Source of the DNA: an uncultured Acetatifactor sp.
Lineage (GTDB): Bacteria; Bacillota; Clostridia; Lachnospirales; Lachnospiraceae
Length of the DNA stretch: 46,223 nt
Reading direction: 5' to 3'
NCBI GenBank assembly: GCA_947627535.1
Contig: CANQWM010000022.1
Span: 1-46,223, forward strand
Positions within the stretch are counted from its first letter, which is position 1; each line of letters opens with the position of its first letter. Positions 41,327-46,223 of this stretch are shown one piece after another. The translations under genes were made by a program, and so were the position numbers. The notes under the pieces were generated by a model that saw only the letters and a program-made list of their open reading frames with translations, had not been told where the DNA came from and searched no databases.

Positions 41327-41614
41327 TCCTTCTCCTTCAGCCCTGTGAATTCCAGGCTGCCCGCCGCTCTCCGGGCAAAGTAAGATCCAGTACCTATAAA
41401 ACAGTGTAACGAGAGACTATAAACAATTCAATAAACAGACCTTATTTTGATATTGCTTGTCTCATTATATTATCTCATCATAGGCCCGATTGTAACAGCA
41501 ATTATCCAGGTATATCTTCATAATTCACCGCCTCTAAAGCCTTTTTAAATTATAATCCATTTTCTATTATTCATGCAACTGGTTCTCAGTCTACTTTTCA
41601 TCCTACTTTTTTAT
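41327..41614. other. Intergenic region between the CIS locus and blaI
   Basis: This stretch turns AT-rich from about 41400. It should contain the minus-strand promoter of the first CIS operon, but I cannot assign -35 and -10 boxes with confidence. A GCCCG/CGGGC hairpin of five base pairs lies at 41358-41375 in the leader. A short PIN-domain remnant is at 41465-41521. Confidence 0.4.
41465..41521 (-). pseudogene. Truncated PIN-domain (VapC-like) toxin remnant
   Basis: Behind GAGGCGG, ATG 41521 opens MKIYLDNCCYNRAYDEII and then meets TAA. The beginning MK.YLDNCCYNR.YD is the typical N-terminus of a PIN-domain protein, including the first catalytic Asp. The remaining 110 or so residues are gone. 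It is probably the scar of a lost toxin-antitoxin pair. Confidence 0.5.
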
Positions 41615-41643
41615 TTGACATTTTCACCAATACTATTTATAAT
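41615..41643 (+). promoter_or_regulatory. Consensus promoter of blaI-blaR1
   Basis: A perfect -35 TTGACA (41615-41620), a 17-base spacer and a perfect -10 TATAAT (41638-41643). Such a strong promoter would need a repressor, which fits the palindrome just downstream. Confidence 0.85.
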
Positions 41644-41648
41644 ATTTA

Positions 41649-41660
41649 TTACAATTGTAA
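41649..41660. promoter_or_regulatory. BlaI/MecI-type operator
   Basis: The 12-base perfect palindrome TTACAATTGTAA lies at the expected transcription start, six bases past the -10 box. BlaI/MecI operators carry TACA/TGTA half-sites; here the half-sites are ACA/TGT around a central AATT overlap. Autoregulation by the adjacent repressor is expected. Confidence 0.65.
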
Positions 41661-41679
41661 GATTTTGGAGGGATTTCCT

Positions 41680-42066
41680 ATGCCATCTTTACCACAAATT
41701 TCAGAGGCTGAATTTGAAGTCATGAAAATTGTATGGAAGTATGCGCCAATCAGCACAAATGAAATAACGGATCGTCTTACCAAAACCACAAAATGGAGTC
41801 CAAAGACGATACAGACTTTGATCAAGCGTCTGGTCACCAAAGGCGTTCTGTCCTATGAAAAGCAAAGCAGAGTCTTTGTTTATACCCCTTTGGTAAAAGA
41901 AAGGGAATATATCGGACAGGAAAGCAATTCTTTTTTGAACCGCTTTTATAATGGAGATATTACCGCCATGCTTTCTGCGTATATAGAGAATAACCGGCTT
42001 TCTGAAACGGAAATTGATACTCTCCGGTCACTTCTCTCCAAAAGTAAGAATAAGAGGGATAATTAG
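41680..42066 (+). CDS. blaI: BlaI/MecI-family transcriptional repressor
   Basis: This 128-residue winged-helix repressor has the family pattern ISEAEFEVMKIVWKYAPIST followed by TKWSPKTIQTLIKRLVTKGV and the C-terminal dimer helix. In BlaI/MecI systems the repressor holds the target promoters shut until it is cleaved in response to a beta-lactam signal from BlaR1. The usual scissile Asn-Phe site may correspond to NRFYNGDITAML, but this is not certain. The start at 41680 follows GGAGGG. It lies just before blaR1 with one base between stop and start, so the two genes form an operon with the operator upstream. Confidence 0.9.
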   Translation: MPSLPQISEAEFEVMKIVWKYAPISTNEITDRLTKTTKWSPKTIQTLIKRLVTKGVLSYEKQSRVFVYTPLVKEREYIGQESNSFLNRFYNGDITAMLSAYIENNRLSETEIDTLRSLLSKSKNKRDN

Positions 42067-42067
42067 C

Positions 42068-43864
42068 ATGACAGAGTTCATAATACGCTTTTTATTCGAC
42101 AATCTGATCATCAGTGTCATATTTACAATTTTTTTCGCCGTCAGACTTATCTTTAAAAAACACCTTACCAGCCGGATGCAATATAATTTATGGTTTCCCT
42201 TGCTTGGACTATTATCAGTTCCTTTTATTCCATTCCGGCTGGCTGACTTTTCTCAACTTCTGTTGTGGCTTGAAAAACTCAAAAATGCATTTTCATCTAA
42301 TGCCGAAAAAAATATAGAGATAACAATAAATCCAAGTATATCCGCTGCCAGCCAGATAAATGACTTTGCTCTTTCCGTCAGCAAAAGAACCCCTTTCCCC
42401 ATAAGCCTGATACTGTGTGGAATATGGTTCGTGGGCATATCTGCTATGGTTCTTTTAGTGTTCAGATCATGGAAGCGTTTACATGCTTTAAAAAAATCCG
42501 CCCTGCCCTTACAGAACAAAGACGTTCGCAGGCTATATAACAGTTGTCTGAATGAAATGGGAATCAAAAAGACGATTCCCATCTATAGCACAGCTTTCCT
42601 GATGTCCCCTGTTATTGTGGGATTGTTTCATGCCCGCATATATCTTCCCATCCATCTGATTTCTGATTACTGTTCCGCGGATATTCGGTATATGCTGCTG
42701 CATGAACTACAGCACTACAGACACAAAGACATTTTTGCAGATTACCTGATGAGCCTTTTCGGTGTGTTGTATTGGTTTAATCCCTTTGTCTGGTACGCAT
42801 TAAAGGAAATGCGCAATGACAAGGAAGTCGCCTGTGATTCTTCCGTATTGAAAATGCTTGGACGGGACTCATATGAGGATTATGGAAACACGCTGATCAA
42901 CTTTGCGGAAAAAATATCACTCACATCATTTCCTTTTGTTTCCGGACTCAGCGGCAGTATGAAGCAAATGGAAAAGCGCATTTTAAGCATTGCTTCTTAT
43001 GAGAAACCAACATTTCATAAACAGATAAAAGGCATGATTGCGTTCGTACTGATCACAGTTCTTTTATTGGGCTTTGCTCCTATATTATCGACATATGCTG
43101 CAGACAGGAACCGTTACCACTGGAATATTTCTTCCAAAAATATTTCCTACGCAGACCTCTCTGCATACTTTGGAGAATATGAAGGCAGCTTTGTCTTATA
43201 CGATTCAGGAAATGATGTCTGGAGCATATACAATATGGATTATGCCACCCTGCGAGTTGCGCCAAACTCTACCTATAAGATTTATGACGCCTTGTTTGGG
43301 CTGGAAGAAAACATTATCTCACCGGATTCTTCCTTAATCGAGTGGGATCATGAAATCTATCCATTTGAAGCATGGAATTCCAACCAGACATTGCAGTCAG
43401 CCATGAGTAACTCCGTTAATTGGTACTTCCAGGCGATAGACAAACAGCTTGGCGCATCTTCCCTTAATGCATATATACAAAAGATCGAATACGGAAATGA
43501 AATGATACGCGGAGATCTTTCCTCCTACTGGCTGGAATCTTCCTTAAAAATTTCCCCCGTAGAGCAGGTGGAACTTTTAACAAAATTTTATAATAATCAA
43601 TTTGACTTTGATCCTGAAAATATAAATGCAGTAAAAAATTCTATCCGTCTTTATTCTTCTGAAATGGGAACTTTTTATGGAAAAACCGGAACTGGACGAA
43701 TAAATGACCAGGATGTAAGCGGGTGGTTTATCGGCTGCATGGAAACCGCTGACAATACTTACTTTTTTGCCACCAACATAAAAGCTGAGGCTAACGCCAC
43801 TGGAAACAAAGCAGCCGAAATCACAAAGTCTATATTATCAGAACTGAATATTTGGAAATATTAA
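42068..43864 (+). CDS. blaR1: BlaR1/MecR1-type beta-lactam sensor and M56 peptidase
   Basis: This 598-residue protein has the full BlaR1 layout. N-terminal membrane helices lead to the M56 zinc-peptidase motif HELQH (212-216) and the downstream EVACD. After a last membrane helix (about 322-340) comes the extracellular penicillin-binding sensor with all three class D-like motifs: S401-T-Y-K404, S449-V-N451 and K539-T-G541. Binding of a beta-lactam acylates Ser401 and triggers cleavage of BlaI. All catalytic parts are present, so the system should work. No beta-lactamase or penicillin-binding protein gene lies next to it, so its target genes are elsewhere, or it serves as a cell-wall stress sensor. 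It converges with a lipoprotein gene. Confidence 0.93.
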   Translation: MTEFIIRFLFDNLIISVIFTIFFAVRLIFKKHLTSRMQYNLWFPLLGLLSVPFIPFRLADFSQLLLWLEKLKNAFSSNAEKNIEITINPSISAASQINDFALSVSKRTPFPISLILCGIWFVGISAMVLLVFRSWKRLHALKKSALPLQNKDVRRLYNSCLNEMGIKKTIPIYSTAFLMSPVIVGLFHARIYLPIHLISDYCSADIRYMLLHELQHYRHKDIFADYLMSLFGVLYWFNPFVWYALKEMRNDKEVACDSSVLKMLGRDSYEDYGNTLINFAEKISLTSFPFVSGLSGSMKQMEKRILSIASYEKPTFHKQIKGMIAFVLITVLLLGFAPILSTYAADRNRYHWNISSKNISYADLSAYFGEYEGSFVLYDSGNDVWSIYNMDYATLRVAPNSTYKIYDALFGLEENIISPDSSLIEWDHEIYPFEAWNSNQTLQSAMSNSVNWYFQAIDKQLGASSLNAYIQKIEYGNEMIRGDLSSYWLESSLKISPVEQVELLTKFYNNQFDFDPENINAVKNSIRLYSSEMGTFYGKTGTGRINDQDVSGWFIGCMETADNTYFFATNIKAEANATGNKAAEITKSILSELNIWKY

Positions 43865-43869
43865 CCATC

Positions 43870-44970
43870 TCAATCATCCCATTCTCTTATGGTCATCTCA
43901 TAGTTCCCTGATACATCATATCCAATCGCATTTTCTTCCGGCGTCTGAATGTTCAAAACCTCCACATTGATTTGGTTGGGAAGAAACGTAATATGAATCG
44001 CCCCACCCCAGCCATCGTCAGTCAACTCAAAAACAAGTTCCCCGTTTTGTATCACACCCCTGATATTCTCCACCGATACAATCTGACCTGTGGTTTCTTG
44101 TTCCATAAATAGAGCTCCGTAAAATTCATTGCCGTTGCTGATACAGCAGATCAGTTCATTGCCACTGTTCGGCATAGGATCTTCATAAGCAGCAACATAT
44201 CCGGGACTTACAGTCCATTTTCCCGTGTAGCTTTCATAATTTGTAAGCGGCTCATTTCCATTGATCAGTTGAATCAGCCGCTTGATATCCATTGCCAGCA
44301 CATTGCTCTCCCATGGAAGATAGCCATTGATCTTATCGCTGAATTCCCTGTTGTATGTAAAATAGTCTCCGCAATCTTCATAAATCCGTATTCTTGTATG
44401 CGGTACCGCGCCCTGCGGTCCTGCGCCCGTTATATACTCCGGTCCTATAACGATGTCCTCTTTCCCGTCATCATTTGTATCCATAAATATAACAAACTTT
44501 ACATCCCAAAAAAGACCATAACCGCTGCTGATCTTTCCTTCCAAGATATATGGAAACCGATACAGGATCTCATCCTCTTTTAGCAGATAAAAAGTTACAT
44601 CCCCAAGCAGTTCTTTTTTTGAGGGATCAGGTTCACATGTTACAAATCTTACTTCGCCCCAGTCATTTAGTGTAATATCAAATGACTGCTCCGGTATCAT
44701 ATACTCATTTATATATTCTATTGAATCAATATCATGAAATAAATTTGTATCCTGCTCATCCAAGTCGATGTCTTCTTGATAATCTGGTTTGCCTGTATCA
44801 GTTGATTGTAAATTGGGTTCCTCAATTTTATCCGCATCCTCTACATCTGTAACTTTTTCTTCTATCGTTTCTTGTTCCTGATTCACACCTGTATCTTCAC
44901 TGTTACTTCTTTGACAACCTGTTAAGCAAAAAACAAATAGAAATATTGATAAAACATAAATTTTTTTCAT
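43870..44970 (-). CDS. Lipoprotein with VCBS/FG-GAP-like calcium-binding segment
   Basis: This 366-residue protein has a lipoprotein signal peptide (MKKIYVLSIFLFVFCLTGC, lipobox LTGC, Cys19). A low-complexity acidic stretch (about 20-85) follows. The body contains FMDTNDDGKEDIVIG, an Asp/Asn-rich calcium-binding motif of the FG-GAP/VCBS type. The C-terminus holds a small beta-rich domain (ELVFELTDDGWGGAIHITFL). It is expected to sit on the outer face of the membrane. I cannot name the family. Its stop lies five bases from the blaR1 stop, in convergent orientation. GAGGTAG precedes the start. Confidence 0.7.
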   Translation of the reverse strand: MKKIYVLSIFLFVFCLTGCQRSNSEDTGVNQEQETIEEKVTDVEDADKIEEPNLQSTDTGKPDYQEDIDLDEQDTNLFHDIDSIEYINEYMIPEQSFDITLNDWGEVRFVTCEPDPSKKELLGDVTFYLLKEDEILYRFPYILEGKISSGYGLFWDVKFVIFMDTNDDGKEDIVIGPEYITGAGPQGAVPHTRIRIYEDCGDYFTYNREFSDKINGYLPWESNVLAMDIKRLIQLINGNEPLTNYESYTGKWTVSPGYVAAYEDPMPNSGNELICCISNGNEFYGALFMEQETTGQIVSVENIRGVIQNGELVFELTDDGWGGAIHITFLPNQINVEVLNIQTPEENAIGYDVSGNYEMTIREWDD

Positions 44971-45005
44971 GCTTATCTACCTCGTGTTATATAATAGTAT
45001 AGTGT

Positions 45006-45559
45006 TTATAGCCCTCTCTCTAGGAACTGTGTACTGTTCTGCGACGATCCACTGTTAGAGCATAGAAGGTTGTTACCCTGATAGCTGAGTCCAAGTACGT
45101 ATTTTTCGGAGTATTCCCGGTTCATTTCACTCATTGGCTTCACTCTGATCATGCGGCTTCCATCCACAATTTCCGTTACTTCCAGCGGCTCCGGGACACA
45201 TAACTCATAACAAAACCAGCCTTTATCCGTATATTGCCATTCTTTTATTCTGGTATAGGAAACATATGTGACCTCTGGTTCATTTTCTTTGATCCATGCT
45301 GCAGATGCACTTAACACATACATATCTGTTCCGTCATAGATAAATTTCCTTCGTCCTATACAACCACTGGAATAAATTTCATATACCACTGCAGAGCCGC
45401 TTATCGTTCTACCAAACCCCCTTTTCCCTCTGAGACAATTCCCTCGGTATCTCCGGCAGAAAACTCGTTCGATCCTTTATTCTGCTTTCCACATGTACAC
45501 ATCACGGAATATAATATCAGAACAATAATCAGTAACTTACTTTTTTTCTCTACTGCCAT
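45006..45559 (-). pseudogene. Small exported protein gene broken by a frameshift in a G-run
   Basis: ATG 45559, behind AAGGATG, opens MAVEKKSKLLIIVLILYSVM followed by CTCGKQNKG, a hydrophobic export signal. The frame closes at TAA after SEGKGGLVER. The next frame carries on as GRTISGSAVVYEIYSSGCIG and runs to 45006 (about 135 further residues including KEWQYTDKGWFCYELCVPEP). Adding one G to the minus-strand G5 run (45421-45417) joins both parts into one protein of about 184 residues. A homopolymer slip is typical of a recent inactivation, phase variation or a sequencing error. I recall similar small proteins (DUF6070-like) in Lachnospiraceae but am not certain of the family. Confidence 0.65.
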
Positions 45560-45605
45560 AACATCATCCTTACGCATATCGGATTAGAACAAATGTGCAA
45601 ACATA

Positions 45606-46079
45606 CTATTCCATTTGTCCTTGTAAAACATCCTCGACAGCATCAAATGCCTTTTTAGCAAAATTAATTTTACTGTCATAAATCAAATTATCATTTTCAG
45701 TTATTTTTATTTCTGCAATAATAAAATCATTATCCTCTGTTCTTTCCATTCTGCCACCAAGAGTTGTCCAAATAATCTCAACATTTTCCGGTGGTATATC
45801 TCCCTTGGGTTCGACTGTCAACCTGATTGCATCAAAAAAGACTGATTCCGATTCTGCACATATGACTAATGCATCTCTCTGCTTATAAATTTTCACAGTG
45901 TTATATCCTTCCTTGGAGCTGACTAGCAGTTCCCCATCATCTAGCGCAAACTGCTCCGAAACTTCTTGTTTATTCTCATTATTTCTGGAAAAAAGCACTA
46001 AACATCCTATAAAAAACAACAGAATTATAATCCAAATACTTTTTTCTTCATTTTTTATGAACCATTTTATATCTTCCAT
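45606..46079 (-). CDS. Small membrane protein of unknown function
   Basis: This 157-residue protein has a charged N-terminus, one membrane helix (about 15-31, IWIIILLFFIGCLVLFS) and a C-terminal beta-rich domain expected outside the cell (GYNTVKIYKQRDALVICAES, then NVEIIWTTLGGRMERTEDND). I do not recognise the family. Its start overlaps the stop of the gene at the window edge (TAATG), so the two are translated together. The gene is AT-rich like its neighbours on this flank. Confidence 0.65.
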   Translation of the reverse strand: MEDIKWFIKNEEKSIWIIILLFFIGCLVLFSRNNENKQEVSEQFALDDGELLVSSKEGYNTVKIYKQRDALVICAESESVFFDAIRLTVEPKGDIPPENVEIIWTTLGGRMERTEDNDFIIAEIKITENDNLIYDSKINFAKKAFDAVEDVLQGQME

Positions 46080-46189
46080 TACTTAGACTCTCCGTAATAT
46101 TTTTTCCACTCTTCCTCTGTCAAGCGGGGAGTGTGCCACGTTTCCCCATAATTATATCCATTCCTTTCGCTCCGCTCAGGCACAAAACG
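46079..46189 (-). pseudogene. C-terminal coding remnant at the window edge
   Basis: On the minus strand the last 36 codons before TAA (46081-46079) read like real protein: ERSERNGYNYGETWHTPRLT and then EEEWKKYYGESK. An in-frame TAA at 46192-46190 interrupts the frame upstream and there is no good start, so the gene is either frameshifted near 46190 or degenerate. The TAATG overlap with the next gene supports its having been a real coding region. Confidence 0.4.
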
Positions 46190-46223
46190 TTATGAAAATG
46201 GTTTCCCTGAGCTTCTTTTTCTT

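Overview
The window reads as a chromosome segment of a Gram-positive anaerobe of the Clostridia, most likely Lachnospiraceae-like. Almost every gene has a strong AGGAGG-type ribosome-binding site, there is a BlaI/BlaR1 pair, and the left edge carries a MobQ-type oriT and a DUF3847 remnant typical of clostridial mobile elements. The taxon is inferred from gene style only; there is no rRNA or other phylogenetic marker.

Left edge (1-1440): the scar of a mobilizable element, with an oriT-like nic site beside inverted repeats, an intact GNAT acetyltransferase, a terminator and a DUF3847 gene broken by a one-base frameshift.

Centre (1441-41326, all on the minus strand, transcribed right to left): one contractile injection system (CIS/eCIS, a phage-tail-like particle). 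In transcription order: (a) an AAA+ ATPase, a DUF4157 protein (putative cargo) and a YbjN-like protein (possible chaperone), closed by two tandem terminators; (b) a MalT/SARP-type regulator with its own promoter, a second AAA+ ATPase and a charged coiled-coil protein; (c) the particle: sheath, tube, a tail-assembly-chaperone-like pair with a candidate programmed -1 frameshift, a second tube protein, a 1190-residue repeat protein in the tape-measure position, LysM protein, hub (gpD), spike (gpV), gp25, two baseplate-J proteins, tail protein I and an FYGKLL-motif/Ig-like fibre candidate; (d) an envelope/signalling module that also holds the tail terminator (DUF4255) and spike tip (DUF4280): a membrane-anchored pseudokinase-like protein, a membrane-anchored MORN-repeat protein, a membrane-anchored degenerate nucleotide cyclase, an unrecognised 457-residue protein, a beta-propeller/sensor/MFS fusion and a sensor-HAMP-PP2C protein with substituted metal ligands.

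The most unusual feature is module (d). Three enzyme folds that normally write, erase or make second messengers appear together in catalytically degenerate form, mostly membrane-anchored and inside the particle operon. I infer that they form a membrane scaffold or sensing platform for the particle. No holin, endolysin or other release gene is visible, which fits a cell-associated particle but does not prove it.

Right flank (41327-46223): visibly more AT-rich. It holds a truncated PIN-domain (VapC-like) remnant, a consensus promoter with a BlaI/MecI-type palindrome, blaI, blaR1 with all sensor motifs intact but no beta-lactamase or mec gene beside it, a lipoprotein, a frameshifted small exported protein, a small membrane protein and the coding tail of a further gene at the edge.
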